Shown piece after piece: positions 47,030 to 61,800 of a stretch of 64,000 nt of DNA. The position numbers and the translations under genes were made by a program. Numbering within the stretch: position 1 is the stretch's first letter; each line of letters opens with the position of its first letter. Source of the stretch: Alentia gelatinosa (lineage: Eukaryota > Annelida > Polychaeta > Phyllodocida > Polynoidae). The notes below the pieces were generated by a model. It was not told the origin of the DNA. It searched no databases and worked only from the letters and a program-made list of their open reading frames with translations. The DNA is taken from assembly GCA_950022655.1 (NCBI GenBank), contig OX465584.1:30694988-30758987 (forward strand). The letters are read 5' to 3'.

Positions 47030-50000
47030 ATACTAGTCTGACAGCGCATGCGAGGATATTTCACAGAGGCAACTCAGAGGAGTATACAACCGCTTTTATC
47101 TAAAACCAGTCTATATTGTGTTTATTATCTATATTTTTCTGACAACTGGAGTACTGGTATTAGTTCATTTAAGTACGCACTATTTTTTCATACGCACTAT
47201 TTTTCCGTTTACACCAGCTTTTGCAACCCGGAGCACACAACATATCCGTATGTTCCGGGTGATGTTAGGGATTTCTAACATTATCGGGTGTTATCGCCGG
47301 GGTGTCATAATCGAAACAGAGTATACCAGTTACTGCCAGGTGGCAGTTTTTCAGGCCTGTTTTCACCAATAATCACTAAAGAATTGTTGCCGATTCTGCC
47401 AGGACCAAGCCGACAATCACGAAAGTACTGGAGGCCAGATGGAACAGGCCCTTTATCGAGAGGCCTACAATTGGTGTTTCCAATCGTGGCGTGTCAGGAG
47501 CCAATCATGGGGTATCGATGAGTCAGTAGTAGAAATATGTTCCATTTCCACGATTTTGTCTGACCTCCCGAGGAAATTTGTATTACTTATCTACAACGAC
47601 CTAACCATGCTGTACATGTTACAAAACGAGATGGGGCATTGTTTTTTACGGAACGAGGGCCTAGGCCGAGTTCTGTATTTATCATATACTCAAAATTAAT
47701 CAAATCTTAGCATATATTGGCATAGAAGACATGTCAGTGTGAAATCCCACACTGCTGATGTTTCAACGTGTGGAGTACACCTGTGTACTGCACAGGGTTC
47801 AGTACACAATTTATACTGCATAGGGAGCAACAATATGTAATTATGAAAGAGATATTGCATGGGTATATAATAAAATCGGGTAGTCAATCGTAGGGCCATC
47901 AGGACCAGAATCGGCGTTGGTGGATGCAGGGCGTACATGTGTGATATATTTATAGGCAACCAGGAGCAGCTCGCACGGGCTGAAATATGTATTTACAGGC
48001 ACGCATGATATATATGTAAGCCCACTAATGGTGCAATACCAAGCGATTTGGAAAACCCTATTCTCTAAAGAATCTCTGGTCTAAACAGATGAATACATTG
48101 ATTAATCAAGGGAACTTAGGTGGGTATCGTATGAATGCCACCAGCCCAGATATTGGCAGCAAAACAATGTACCATCCTGCTTGAGGCAATTATACACCAT
48201 CTGATTTGAAATGGTAGATATGTAACAGAAGAATTAAGCGCAACGTGGTGATTATATGAATGCATCATCAAGTGCCAAGAAGGCTTGCATAAATGTATGA
48301 AGTGAAATAACTAGTGCGTCACGCTGCCACACTATCGCTATTCAGAAACTGAACTATTTATCTTCTTCTTCACAGTCATTTATTTTGAAAACAATATAGG
48401 ATATACCTAATTCTTAGGTTTAGGCCAGAGTTATTGCATTCATTACTGGGAAATAATTTCGTAAAGCTGAAGCACGATATGGGAAGGAAGCAGATCAATA
48501 GCTTTCAGAAGTCCTCCCTGCGGTTGCGTCTCGGAAATTACAAGGCCAGTATCCTGGACACACTCAAGTCCGGACCAAACACCTATTAGGATTATATAGG
48601 CATCACGTGCAAGCTTTCAAGATAACCAACACCAGTGTATAACCCCATTAACTATGAGAATAGTGCAGGCACTATCAAGCCAGCACGGACAATGCAAGTG
48701 TGTATGTATTTACAAGATGCCGTTTGTGTGTCATTCGTTGCATATCCTTCTGGCACCAGTGGCCATGAAAGGCGGCCTTTTAAACTCAGGCACTCTACAG
48801 GTAGTCGTAATGAAGGAGGAGCCTTCCGAGGACTTGACCCCATTAACCAACCAACGTACAGTAACACAGATCAAACATCTGTCTTGTATTTTAATCTAGT
48901 ATGTCTTATTGTATGACAATCCGCAAGAGTCACTTACATAAATAACTGAGCTGATAACTATTTTCATTTTAAACTACATCTCATTTACCCGCCACATTGC
49001 ATACTGCAGCAAGGTTAGTGATGGAATTATGGTGGGAAGGAATCAGGAGAGGAAATCATTGTCATGGGCACAGGTCATAAACTTGCTGCCGGCGTGTCTG
49101 GTCCTTTCCATGACAAAAGTACATGGCCCCAAATCGACACAGATACCATACAATTTTATCACTCTTTTAGATATAGTACAAAACCAGATCTTTAGCTGGC
49201 ATCTTTTTGTACAGACTGACTAAATATTCTTCAGATGTCTGTCTTAGCTGCAAAGCGTAAGCTTCGGAGTAGACCTTCAAACACCCATCTAAATAAATAA
49301 ATAAATCCTTCTGCGTCCTTCCCATCTCTCAGAACGTCACAAGGTTGCTCGGCAGTTATCCCCAACATCAGGAGTGCCAGCTTGGAGTAACGCCTTTTGA
49401 AATAAGTAGACCTGGGTCCAGTTATTTTTGTTCTTCTTGATCCTTTCCTTAGGATTAGATCGATAGGTATTTATAAATCCGTCGACGCTTAATAGACAAC
49501 ATACGTCATGAACCAATCTAAAGCCGGTGATTTATCATCATGGTAGCTACTACAAAACAATGACATTGCTATACAGGTATTTTATAGAACTTCTATACGT
49601 ATCTCACTGCTTTATGTTTTATCATTGATAGTTAATGTGTTAGGAAGTACAGTACTTAAGTGTGTAGGTTTATATGTATGCGCGTTTATGCATGTAAGCA
49701 TAAATAAACATTCCTGCAACCTGATTATACTTATTGTTTACCTTAATCCTTCTCATATTTTCAACTGTGACATTACCCATTTGTTGTTCTCGAACTTTGC
49801 ACTCTCAAAAGCAAAGATAACACCGACCAACCAGCAAACACATACATAGCCTGCCTATATGGAATAGTATTAAAGAGCCGGGTGGGCGGCATGTTCTCAC
49901 TGTGGCGTCACCTGTCATGTGTGTATGACTGTAAGGAGCAGCTCATGTGGAGACAGGACGGGGTTATAGGGGGTTAGCACGGGGCTTCACAGCTCGAGTG

Positions 50001-53000
50001 GCTCGGACGTAAACCTGAGCAGCGTGAGTGTCTTGTGGGAAGCCCGGCCTGCAGGCCACATAAAGAGAGCACTTCACAAGGTACAACGATTTCTACCCGT
50101 GGGAGACCGCCTTTGGCTGTATACCTGTGTCATGCAGAGGGGCTTCCTTTGTTTGACCCTTTGGAGTTAGTAGGCATCTTAAGACATCATTTACTGAATA
50201 CAGCGGAAAGCCTCACCACGTACTCTAAGGTTTATTGCATAAACCTGTGCGATTCTGCATGTTATGCCAAAGACCCCATTCACCTGATGAGCTCATAAAT
50301 TTATCCTAAATCTGAATAGGTGTCTTAACATAGAAAGTCCTATATATGCAATTCTGGACTATTTATGTATATTTATGTACCATCACGTTTGATTGCTTTA
50401 TCAATTGCAATGTAAACCGTACTATTTTATCTTTGTCCTATTTGTTGGCCAGAGCTTTCTACTTGCTTCATATCCTATTCACAGCATATGTCCGTGATGT
50501 AATGTCTATTGGTTAGGGAGGCCGGACAGTTAAAGTCATCATAAGATCACCACGTGAAACTCTTAGGTGAGCGCTCTAAGGTGCCTACTACTGCTCTGCG
50601 TCCTCCCAACCCCCGCTCCCACCACAGGTCAGACAGCAACACTAATTATGTGCATTTTATACAAATCCAGGTGCAAGCAGCGCCGATCCTAGATATACAT
50701 TTAGCTTGTAAATAGGGCATAGATGGTAAACGGTATATACCTTATCTTGTTTGCATGCGAACAAGACCTGTCGTTGTAGGCCCTGAATATCACGATAAGG
50801 TGCGGGTCAATGTAGTTTTTCTCCTCGGTTCTTTTGCCACTTTCCACCTGTTGGTATTCGAGCCATGACAGAGGTCAGAAAAATGTCACAACTGAATATT
50901 CCTCATAACAACCTTTTCCTCCTTTTATGACCACTATATGATCAAAAGAATTGATATGACCTCTCTGTAAAGGAGGTATACTGCTGCCCATAACCGGCGA
51001 CACCAGAAGTGGTGACCCGGACGATGAATTACCAGATTCGCAACCAGGGTGATATATTTTCATAGTTCTATCACAGGGACTTCTGAAGTCTGGCCTTGAT
51101 GTGTGATATGAATATATATACAGTCTCTATGCATATGTGTTTTAAGCAGAATATAAAATCGCGTTAAATATTTATTACCCTCGTGGTTTGCACCATCTGG
51201 GTCAATAGTTTCTGCTCATTTTCCTTAGTCAGCAGTCATACCGATGCAACACAATCAAGCATTATTACTCATGAATTTATCAAGTTCAATAACCAATCCA
51301 ATTCACTCGAAATACACTCAAACATTTTCTGGCTACCCGTGTCTGTGAGCTGGATATGTTTACGACAGTGCTGTGGGTGCTGTGGGTGGTAAATCTGGTG
51401 CAAGACTATGGCATATCACCAAACCAGCCAGCGTCATTTTAATGTGTTTGAATATCTAATGAATTTTAACTATATTCGGGAAATAATGCAATAATATAAT
51501 AAAACATATTTACTCAATGAGCACTTGGTACATTACGAGACCAGGCTGCTGCAAATTACTACCAGACCCCGTAGGCGAGGGTAAGTCATAGTAAGAGTAA
51601 GAGAAAGGGACGAAATAACACACAATCAAAGAGTACACAGTTCTCCCAAAATTAGCAACGCATTATATAATGACGCATACCAATGGTATGTACTATGAGC
51701 ACTGGCATGGAGAACAATTTTGAAATGCACCGACAGACATCACAGGGGAATGGTGCTACAAAAAGAATTTCAAATATATCCATTATCACGAGTACATCTT
51801 CATGTCAGACGTTGTGTTTAAAAAGGCTGGCTGTCTATCTGTGTTTGATCACTGAATACGCTGTGTTCAACCGTCTCATGATTGTTACACTTTGTAGAGT
51901 TGAGTCGAAACAGCTTTCTTCACCTGTACTTCTTTGTTATACACAACAGATATTTGGAAAGCCCCGAGGGACCAGACTTGGAGCAACTAAGTTCAAACAC
52001 AACACAATGTGCTATTAGCATCTAGTGATACTGCCAGTAAGAATGACAAGTAAAATCCTGTATTATCCTGTATCGTATATCTGGCAGCAAACTGCAGATT
52101 GAATTCACCCTGGAGCTGCTCTTTATTGACTGATTTCATTATTGAATATGTTTTCTTACATGCCAGGAGTTTCCTTATTCTGGTTGAACTTGTAAATTAA
52201 CCTTATGATAGAAAACGGTCACAATAACAAAGGTCATCTATTCATAAGGGAAGTCACTATATTTTATTGAAGACTTCAATGGTGCGTAAAGAACCTATCT
52301 TATTCCTGTTGGAACTTAGTATCCTATTGTTCTCAGATCTATCTGATAATTGATTTTAAACAAGTTCTCTATCTCTTCGTAAAAAGCAGCAGGCGGCACT
52401 TATTTTGATTCCCTAACAGGTTTTAACCAAAGCCATTAAAGTAATAACAGGTTTCCCCAGTTTCAAGTGAAGCAAAGGCCATGCCTTTAATTTTATTTAC
52501 TGATTATCGTGACACTATAAAAACATGGTTCTTCTTCCAATAAGAGCAAAATTTCCTTTCGTTGATTCTCAGGAGAAAAATAAGTGTATATGGAAAAGGC
52601 AATAGAATACAAATCAGAGCTATTGCTTGATTACAATCCTTAGCATTTTCCTCTGTTGATCTGGATCAATCTGAATATTTATTTGTTATATAAATATGAA
52701 GCAATTTCATCGGGAATGTTAAATCAATTTTTATCTAACTAATAGCAGCATACGTCATAACTCTTAAAGCTTGACCAATAGATAAAAGATATGACTGCTG
52801 CTTTTATGTTCAATGAAATTCTTTTTCCGGATTCTTAGGAATAATCATTTCAGAGCAGTGCCTGTGTAGGAAACTGTATTAACAGCGAACCTCGATGCAC
52901 GAAATAGATAAGGGCCTGAGCAATCATATGAAATGCGTGAATTTTGAATTATGATATATATATTTATTGCTCTCGATAGGTCTAGACATACCATTGGACA

Positions 53001-55780
53001 TCCATGGCTTAATTTCGGTTACTGAGAATTCTGATCTCCTTTCCCACACTTGTGCAATACAAGAGTTGGCATCTTGACCGTTTCAGGTTGATTTTATTTC
53101 TTGGGGAAGCTCAAATGAATCTGTGATCTAAAATATATTTATGACATCTAATTCCCTAAAACAAGCCTTCTTATTCAACAACTTTGCTCTTCAACCAAAG
53201 GGCTTGCTTCAGCGATGGTAATTTCCCGAGCGTTCTACTCCCCTACCGCCAATTCAGACACACATCATTAAGGGATCAGATGTTTGCTTCAAAGAGCCGC
53301 TATCAGTTTCAGATCAAATCTTTTTAATTTTCAGTGTATCACGATAGAATATCTGTTCATAATACAAAGGAGTGTCTGAACAATTGTTTGTAATTTTTTC
53401 GTTCCAATGGGTCTGTCGAGGATCCGTGGTTGGAATTTTTTTTTTGATTCAGTGGTCGCATGTGGTAGGAGACGGACTCATTTACAGATACGCCACGTCT
53501 TTTGATATAATGAGTGTCTGAATAATTCCCTAAAGACAGGAGTTTAAAACAGCCGCCAATAAGATTCGGAAATGAGGAGCAACTTCCCCCGGCAGCTCAG
53601 TTGCAGCAAATAATTTAAATATTTTTGAATTATTCACCCTTAGAGGCATATAGATGTACTGAGTGAACGTACATTTATCGCAGTGCAGAATGCGGTGTGG
53701 AAGACAGGTACTAATATATAGAAGACAATCTGAGAAATACGATATGCTCCTATGCTTAGTTTATGCCAGTTTTGGCGAGTCTATTCGATAATGCAGCCTC
53801 TTTGCCGACGATAGACAATCAAAGCAGATGTGTCAGAAGCACCAAATTTTGGCATGGTGCAATTGGCCTTGGTGAATATATGGTGCTGCCATTCTAAAAT
53901 CTTCTGACTAAAATTCAGCTAAGTGAAATGTTATAGAGTCTAGCTAGTTTATACATTTGAAGAAAATATATTAATCTGCAGGATTGCATGTGGAAGCTAT
54001 GCTATCCACTTCCATGAATCAGTTCCCCTTTAGATTATATGTTCAAGTGATAGAAAGTCAAATAGAAAAAGGTGCGAATAACTGTGTGTAGAATTACCAT
54101 CAACTTACTTAAAAGCAACCTTGATTGCTATCATGTAAGTTAAGATTTAGTGCACGAAGAGGTGATTACATGAAGTGCCTTTTAAAAACTCTGTGTGTTT
54201 ATATAGGAGGTCATGCATAGTTGTACCCATTATGATGTGGACTACACTGAACATGAGAAAATTTACCTGCAACTGCCAAAGGGCAATCCCACTCCAATTT
54301 CACTTTTATGTTAAACTTCCCTAAGTTTTTCCAAAAACGGACTTGAAAGGCTAAACCATTCCCAAATATTTTCTAAATGGAGGTGTTCGATTGCTGCATG
54401 TCATGGATGGTTAAAATAACTGCAAACCTTTTAGAAGAAATTCAGGGTAAATATGTGTTTATATTTTCCTCCGAGATATCAGTGAAAGGCAAATCATTTT
54501 GCAGTATAAAAAGAATTGAGGGTCAGGTCAGAGGTATGAGGCATTGCTAAATGCACCTGTATTGCATATTATGATGCGTAGTATATTATGTCATATGTAC
54601 AATATGACGCGTATGTTTATAATCTTGAACAATGTCAAAATGTGAGAACTAATTTTCCAGACAACTAGACACGCAAACATGTATGATGAAATGAATTTTA
54701 ACAATAAAAAGATTTGAACTACACCCTTATTAAGAAATGGAATTAGAAACGCATAACGGGACGTAACCGACCGCATGTATTACGGAGATACAGATTTTGA
54801 AGTTGTTTGATTGCAACATTTGAGTCAGGATTGTCACATGAGCATACCTTAATAGATGGATTTGAGCGACATGAAATACACCAGAATGATCTGTGCGCAC
54901 AAAGCTATCATAATCGTTGACTTATTTCTATTGCGGCCATATGAGGTTCGCTATGTTATTTCTAATGTGTAAAGCTGTATACACAGGTAAATAAGCAGTC
55001 CTTGCTCTGTGTGATAGCCGGTCAGAACACTGAGATGTAGTGAAATCTCTACCTACAGGTTACTCAGATACTATAAAGCCCCACTCATTTAGTGCCTGTC
55101 CAACGGATTCATCATCACTTAACCACCCAGTGAAGGTCGCTCAAAGGTTAGTTTCCGTGCATGGAGTAATAACCATGCGCGTACCTATACTGGATTTGTA
55201 TCAGTTGTGTACTGGTGCCTGAACATTCAATCCCTACGTGAATATGGCTGTATATTTACAGCTGGTGATTCGTGTCTTCAGTTAGTAGGGCAATGATTCA
55301 TGTTCTCCACTAGTTCTTGGTTTTATTGTGCTGTACGACACGCATTGACTACGCGACTTTGATATAGCTGTAAGTCACAATCTAGTCTAGTAATCTAAAA
55401 TACATAACAAATTCAAATTTTGAAATAAATCCGGAAAGGAATAGATAAGGGTAAAGATAGTTGGCAAATTTCTATGGTTGTCTTGACTACTGTTTTCCCT
55501 ACAGTTGATTTCATCCCCGGAATAAAGGACATGGATTGCCTCAAATAACTTATTCGAACAGAAAGTGATAGAAATAGAAATTGAGATGCACTGAATTTTT
55601 GTCTATACAGGCAAATTATTTCTCCATATAGTAAAATTTCAGGCTCACTATTTTAGCGCGGTATTTATTTTCGGGAAGAGTGGCTGCATATTAGCCCGCT
55701 ATCGGATCCTTTTCACAATGGATAAGAAAAGTAAATTTAAAACGAAATCTGAAACCCCGCAATAACTATGTAGATCTTGT
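47030..55780. other. No supported gene
   Basis: Mostly AT-rich. A GC-richer patch at 49870-50035 ends with a donor-like cagc|gtgagtg on the plus strand and might be a noncoding exon. The stretch 52000-55000 holds no open frame above 61 codons. Confidence 0.5.
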
Positions 55781-55786
55781 TCTTAC

Positions 55787-55990
55787 CTGGCGAGCCTTTT
55801 AGGCTGCTGTATCTTGTTCCGACGTTCCTCGCTGCAAACCAAAGCCAAAGCGCGTCCCAACAACTTGATGAGTGTCTCTCTGCGTCTCTGCTAGCGTCTC
55901 CACTACCCTTCTGGGAGCACAAACTTTTACACCGTGTTCTCTGCGCACCTGCTCTGCGCCGGCCTCCATTTATGCCATGCACATGCGCAG
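55787..55990 (-). other. Candidate noncoding first exon, minus strand
   Basis: A consensus donor CTCGCCAG|gtaagaac ends at 55787, preceded by GC-rich sequence and a TATA-like gcataaatgg near 55970. Just upstream on that strand (55980-56090) lie catgcgcag and two CCAAT-type boxes. The next coding exon with an acceptor on this strand is the signal-peptide exon at 38531, so this may be the transcription start of the neuropeptide gene across a 17-kb intron. The link is inference; an open frame through the block (MHGINGGRRRAGAQRTR) is probably not used. Confidence 0.35.
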
Positions 55991-56110
55991 TGGCTCATTG
56001 TGGGTGGCGCGGGGGTGGTCGCTGCTTTCCATCGTACCTCTCAGCCAATCAGCGCCCTCCGCATACCACCTCTCGACCAATCATCACCATCGAGAGCTTG
56101 CGCATGGTGT
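55980..56110. promoter_or_regulatory. Promoter-like island
   Basis: Contains cacatgcgcagtgg (NRF1-like), agccaatcagcgcc and gaccaatcatc (CCAAT boxes) in a locally CpG-rich stretch next to the candidate exon at 55787. Confidence 0.4.
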
Positions 56111-57034
56111 TTCGTTGCGGAAAAATGGTTCTGTTGCCATCCGAGATTCTTTTTATTTTATACTGTATACATCTACTTCTAGTACTCTCAAAGGAAAAAT
56201 CTACCATTTCCCGCAAAGTCCCGTTGGAGTATGAACGGGTGGGAGGGGGAGGATTGATGGTTGATTAGATAAAGCATTATCATGCACCTGTGGCTCTTTT
56301 CAGGGTAATATGCTCTGAGTAGTTTGGCAGATAGCAATATTTTCTTTTTTGATTCCGAATCTAATTGCTTACGAGAGACTCCCTTTTCTCTTGTTCATGG
56401 GCGAGCTGAGAGTGTTGACTCCGAGGTCGAAGACCATACAGAATGGTAGGAAGAGACAGATCATAACGCAGATTTCAAAACGGGACTCCTCTAGAATGAA
56501 GCCTCCACACCCCCCAGGACGTAGTCTCCCGAATTTCTTACTCTAAAAACTGGGCGCCATCTGAAAGCATTTGCGCGTACCACAAGACAGCCTAAGCGCC
56601 TCACAGCTACAGATTGCAGGATGCAGGCTGACTCGACACATCCTGCTCCGAGACCAAAATCAGATCTGAGATAAATAAGAAAAGAGAATGGAATTAAACA
56701 ACTCGACGATGACTTCAGCGTTGTGCGGTGGTGGTAGAAATGGGAGGGCGGACTTGGCATTGTTGCATTGCAATAGCCTCGAGCTGTGGTGGGAGAAGGT
56801 GGCGGGGGACGGTGCGAGGGGGAGGGTGCAAAGGGAAGGGAGGGTATCAGGTGTGGTTGGCGCCAGTCAGCCGAGGCACTCAAACTGACAGGAGGAGAGC
56901 CCCCGAGCAACTCAAGTAACGACGGGATCATCCGTTTACTCTGAGTGTTTAATCGGCATGCTCCATCATCAAACAGCAAACCTGTGCTCCCTCACAGTTG
57001 ACTCTCTGTGAGGCCCAACCCCGCCTGAATGTAT

Positions 57035-57215
57035 GATGCCACGCCCTTACACCCCGTTTCACCCCATTGTACACCCAACCAACCCCCTTACACCCCATCA
57101 TCCCTCTCTAAACCTAACCAACCCTGCGTATACCCCACACCCCTCTTTACACCCACACCCCTCTGTACTCCCCACACCCCTTTGTACACTCCACACCAGT
57201 CTGTACTCCCCCAGC
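57035..57215. repeat. C-rich minisatellite
   Basis: Degenerate units of about 17-22 bp such as ctgtactccccacacccctt. Open frames over it are composition artefacts. Confidence 0.75.
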
Positions 57216-57990
57216 CCTGGATAATCTTCTCGTTCTATTCCACTTGTCACCCGTGATACGAGTTCTCCTCTATGTGTTCATTGCCCCCTATGCAACCACA
57301 TCTCGAACTGAATAACAACACAAATTACTTTATCATATTCTCGCTTTTAAATGTTAGTAGCCCTGTTACAAACAAAAGGAAAGGGGGGAATGAAAGATGG
57401 GGCTTGAGGCGAATTTTTACATCGGCTCTCGGCTTTCTGTTTGTTTTACTGGAATATCATATCTCTGTCCACGTCTACAGGAGACGTATGTCGCTGTTAT
57501 GTAACACCAAGCTGTGACAGCACTGTCAGCACACTGTCACCGATCCATCATAGGGTGACAGTGTATAAACTCCCGTATTCATTTTGGGTCGGTGTTCAGT
57601 CATACACCTTTCTGTGCCTTAGAGGCATATAATAGTGTCCCTGGAATCCCAAGTGGCAATATCCAACCTTGTTAGGAACAAGTTGTTTTTTTCCCATGAG
57701 GTCTCTATATTCCTATATACCTATGGCTATACACTCTTACATTCTTACACCACGTTCTGGGGGGTGGAGTAACTTATGGATACTACCCAAGGTTGCCGTA
57801 TACAACCCAAGGTTGACATTTAGACCATTCAGATTGTATCTTACAAAATACATATGAAAAGCGCAGTGGGGAGTAAACATAAAGTGTCAAGTTACTCAAT
57901 AAGGTTGGATCTGGCTTCAGGTTTGATGGTGGATGAGCAAATAACGCTAATTATCGTTATTAAACCACATTTGAAGGTATATAGGAATAG

Positions 57991-58133
57991 GGAAACCAAG
58001 TACCAGTGAAAGGAAGTCAAAATTACTCGGTAAGGCTTGGAAAAATTACTGCCCGCGGCCAAGGCCTTGGGCAGTAATTTTTCCAAGCCTTACCTTGTAA
58101 CTTTGACTTCCTTTCACCGGAACATAGTTTCCC
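57991..58133. mobile_element. Long hairpin (foldback element)
   Basis: Arms of about 60 bp: gtaaggcttggaaaaattac with tgccc pairs exactly with its inverse, and the outer arms agtgaaaggaagtcaaaa and ttgacttcctttcacc match. Loop of about 15 bases (gcggccaaggcctt). Could be a MITE or the source of a hairpin RNA. Confidence 0.7.
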
Positions 58134-58717
58134 TCTATTAATCCTTTGTAACTAGAGTTTCAATGTGTTCCTTCCTGATTTACATGCGATTAACCATCGA
58201 TGACCATTTACCTTATTCATCATGAGCATATCCTAACTATGCTGTGCAATGCCATATTCATTTTCATTGTGTTAGGAAATCAGCTTTGTCTTATATTTCG
58301 ATAGCCTTCCATTTTTATACTAGAGTAGCTCTCCTTTTTCCTTTTCGCATATTTTCATCCTAAATCACTCAATCTTTTACACATGACTATCAATACCACC
58401 TTTGGCTCTAATTTTGGTTGCGATAATTGGATATCTAAGATCACATATGATACTCCTAGGTTAATAAAAATGTTACGCAGTTGATTACCTGTTAGGTTGG
58501 GTGAACTAACAATAGACGACTTAATTCTGTAATTTTACAATTCAGAACTATTATTTCAACCTACTCTTCCTACATATAATTCGTCATCTTTTCTTGGCAA
58601 TCCATACACACTGGCATACTGCCTAGGGCAATTAATCAGTTAAATATTATAATATATTGCAAGCAATATACGCACAGTTGCTATTGCATTGAATCTCCTA
58701 CAATTTAAGAATTAGTC

Positions 58718-58840
58718 CCACGGCGTCCACCTACTACGATAAAAATTTAAGATCTCCTGATATACTGCGCTGAAAAATGTGAACAATGGTAGACGACAGG
58801 GAATCTCAATATCGTAGACAAACATATAGACTACGCACAT
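58718..58840. mobile_element. Decayed copy of the TIR element
   Basis: cggcgtccacctactacgat at 58719 matches the terminus of the pair at 34.8-35.4 kb; the inner part (atatcgtagacaaacatata) is only loosely similar and no right terminus is clear. Confidence 0.5.
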
Positions 58841-58849
58841 CGGCGTGCA

Positions 58850-61800
58850 TCTTAAACGGTTTTTGGTACAAAAAGGGTGATCACTAAATTAGTTTTATGA
58901 AATCTCCCCTTAATATAAGCTCTCTGTTTTGATTCATATCGCGAACGCTTCAGTTAATATTTTACAACCATTAGCAGACTTATCAGTCTAAAAGTTTCTA
59001 GATTTTTCTTAGACTTTCCTTGGACTCCTTATGATTTGTGTATGAGTTCGATCACACCTCTCCCCTGCTTGATACCAAATTCACTATTTTCCAAGGAAAA
59101 CAATAACGCTTCATAGAGAGGAATCCTCTGCATTGTCCAGAACATCTTGTTAAAGCACTTACACTGTGTTTGACATAGGTTAAACCGATTTGTATAAGGA
59201 TTAGCTTGTTTCCGATATGATGTATCACATACCAAGTGCTATCATTTAGATATGAAGAGAATGATCTAAATATTGATCTTGTATTGTACATTGAAATGTG
59301 AAAGGGAATACTGTACTGTAAATCATGATTAAACAAAGGGGCTTTGCTCATTTAAGAAAACAAACTGATACAATGTACTGCATTGCTTAACTAGCTCTAA
59401 GGTCAAGTGATATGGGTCATGAGTGAAGACACGTGAATTATGACACTAGTCGTGAAAGCAGATGAAATGTAAATGCGCTCTATTCCTGTATCCTGTGCGC
59501 AAACCGATCCCCTAGCATGCTTATTGAAGTCAATGACATGGGTGGAGAATAATGCATGAGAGTAGAGTTAGAGTGTTATATATAGACCGTTAACATGGCA
59601 GTAGGACGCCTTATGAAGCCAGACCGCTCCTGAAGGATGAAGCTGTGAATCGAGGCTTCACCCAGGCGTTATGTAATCTCGAGGATTGCTGACGATGACA
59701 ATGCATATTTGACCAGTGGGTCTACAGCGTTGGGTGAGGGACAGCTCGTAGAGGCAATTCTTCTGAGATGGTCTCAATACCTTGCTTATAATGAGCCCCC
59801 TTCACCTTATTGGTCATGATATATAAAACCCTGCACGTGAGTTTTAGTGACATAGTTGCCGCTTCGAATAGTGGCTATTTTTCGCATATTAGTATGCTAT
59901 AATAGCATCGCAGTGTACTACCCAAGCAGGTCCTTAATTAGAACAAGATCACATTATTATTGAGGTCTTTCAGTGTCTGAGGTTATGTAGTACGGGGAAC
60001 TCAATGCTAAGAGGATGGTGTTTCGGTATTTCCTAATTGTAAGTCAAACAAAGTTTTATTCTGGACAAAGTCAATGTTGAGAGAAAATCTAGAGAGATGT
60101 TACTAATTATCTCTTGTATTCTGAATATTTCGCTGATTTGTAACACATAGAAATCAAACCCACCATACCTAGCAAGCGCCCTTTTAAAGGGTAGAAGGTG
60201 ATACCTATTTACTCCATATCATTTAAATTCTTCAAGCAGATTCACGATTCAATGGCTATGTTGGTATTCCTGGTTAATTGCCTTCCAGTTACTTTACCCT
60301 GGTATCCCTAGTTACCAAGCTGTTTTGCACAGGAGTCTGATTTGTCAGTGATAAATACTGGCATAGTTGCCTCATGCAGGAGTTCGAATAGATTCGAACC
60401 GCACTTCCGGATTTGCGACCAGAAAACTAATTTATTTTGGCATTTCTTTTATTTCTGCAGGCTTTCAGTATAGGTATAAAAATGGAGAAAAACACGAGAC
60501 ATGCCTCCGTGAGGTGTCTCTTCCCGACACTGCTCTGGTGTGAGTAGATTACGCTATACCTCTCACCAAAACTCGATATGAGATGGGGTAAATTTCATTT
60601 TTAGAGAGAGTTGACTTCTATAACCGTTATAGTTACATCAGGATAACTGTTGCTTTCGGCCCAATTGACGTCCTCGCTTGGATGTCTTCCATGCACATGT
60701 ATTTATGGTTTTTCTCTTCATTCTCTGTTTCCTTTTTAATTTCCAGTGTGTACAAAGTGAGGTTTACATAAAAGTAGCATACAAGGAAAAAAGGACCGTA
60801 CAAGTGAAAGGAAATAAAATTTACACAAGCATATTATTGTACGATCCGGCTATGGTACATTCCTCACTACTTTACTAACATCGATTGCAATGGAAACCCT
60901 CAGTCTGTATTTCTGGCATAACGTGTATGCGAAATCTAGATTCTGGATGGTATATATATGGTGAGTTCGACATACCACCAGAAGTATAACTTTACAACAG
61001 TGGTAAACGCTGGTCCTCTTTTCCCTTTGAATTGTAACTGATATTTTGCTGTATGATGTCGCATAGCTTCCTTTGATATGAAACCTGATATCATCTTTTG
61101 TTGGTTATAGTCTATACGAAATAAATAAGGATGACAGCAGACTGCGTATTCGACGGTCCATGACATGACAACCATACATCGGATGTGAGCGGAGTCAGAA
61201 CAGGCTGCTGCTTTGACACCACCAGAACATGGTCAAATACCTGGCGACAGGTGAGCGCACTACATATAACTACTATATTGATTGTTAGGAAATACTGAAT
61301 AATAACCAACCCGGGATATACATTATAATGTTGTGATACCAGCAATAAGCTAGCTGATCTCATCGTCGCCACAGCATCCAATAATAGGGTCTATATAATG
61401 GAGATATATATGCCGCTAAAATGCAGACGATTTCTTTCTCGAAATTATTTGTAGATGTGTCTCAGTATATAGCTGACCAAACATTGGTATGTGTTTGTCG
61501 TATATCATATTTCACATATTCGTAGAAGTGGTGATTTTAGTTTACAAAAATTCAAAACATCGCAAATATCTTTACTAGCACTCGTTGTAAAAAAATATTG
61601 ATTACTTTATTGGTAGATCTATCAATAATAATCAATTAAATTTCAACGTATACCGATTTAAAGTCATTTTATCCAAGGGAATGCAAATAGTAATTGCAAT
61701 GAATGCAAGAAGGTAAATGAAACCTTGTATGTATCATATTCCTCAAATCAAACATCAATCTACCATTCTGTGTAAGGTCCCCTACACAAGTGATACCTGC

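Noticed and set aside
55775..55800. cttacctggcgagcc resembling the 5' end of U1 snRNA
   Set aside because: Only the donor-complementary bases match; the rest of U1 is absent. It is simply an inverse splice donor.
56491..56979. 162-codon minus-strand frame
   Set aside because: Low-complexity Ser/Pro composition in a GC-rich stretch, with open frames also on the other strand; no domain.
60370..60425. Possible minus-strand tRNA around ggttcgaatc
   Set aside because: The flanking bases do not form a T-stem or acceptor stem and no A box is present.
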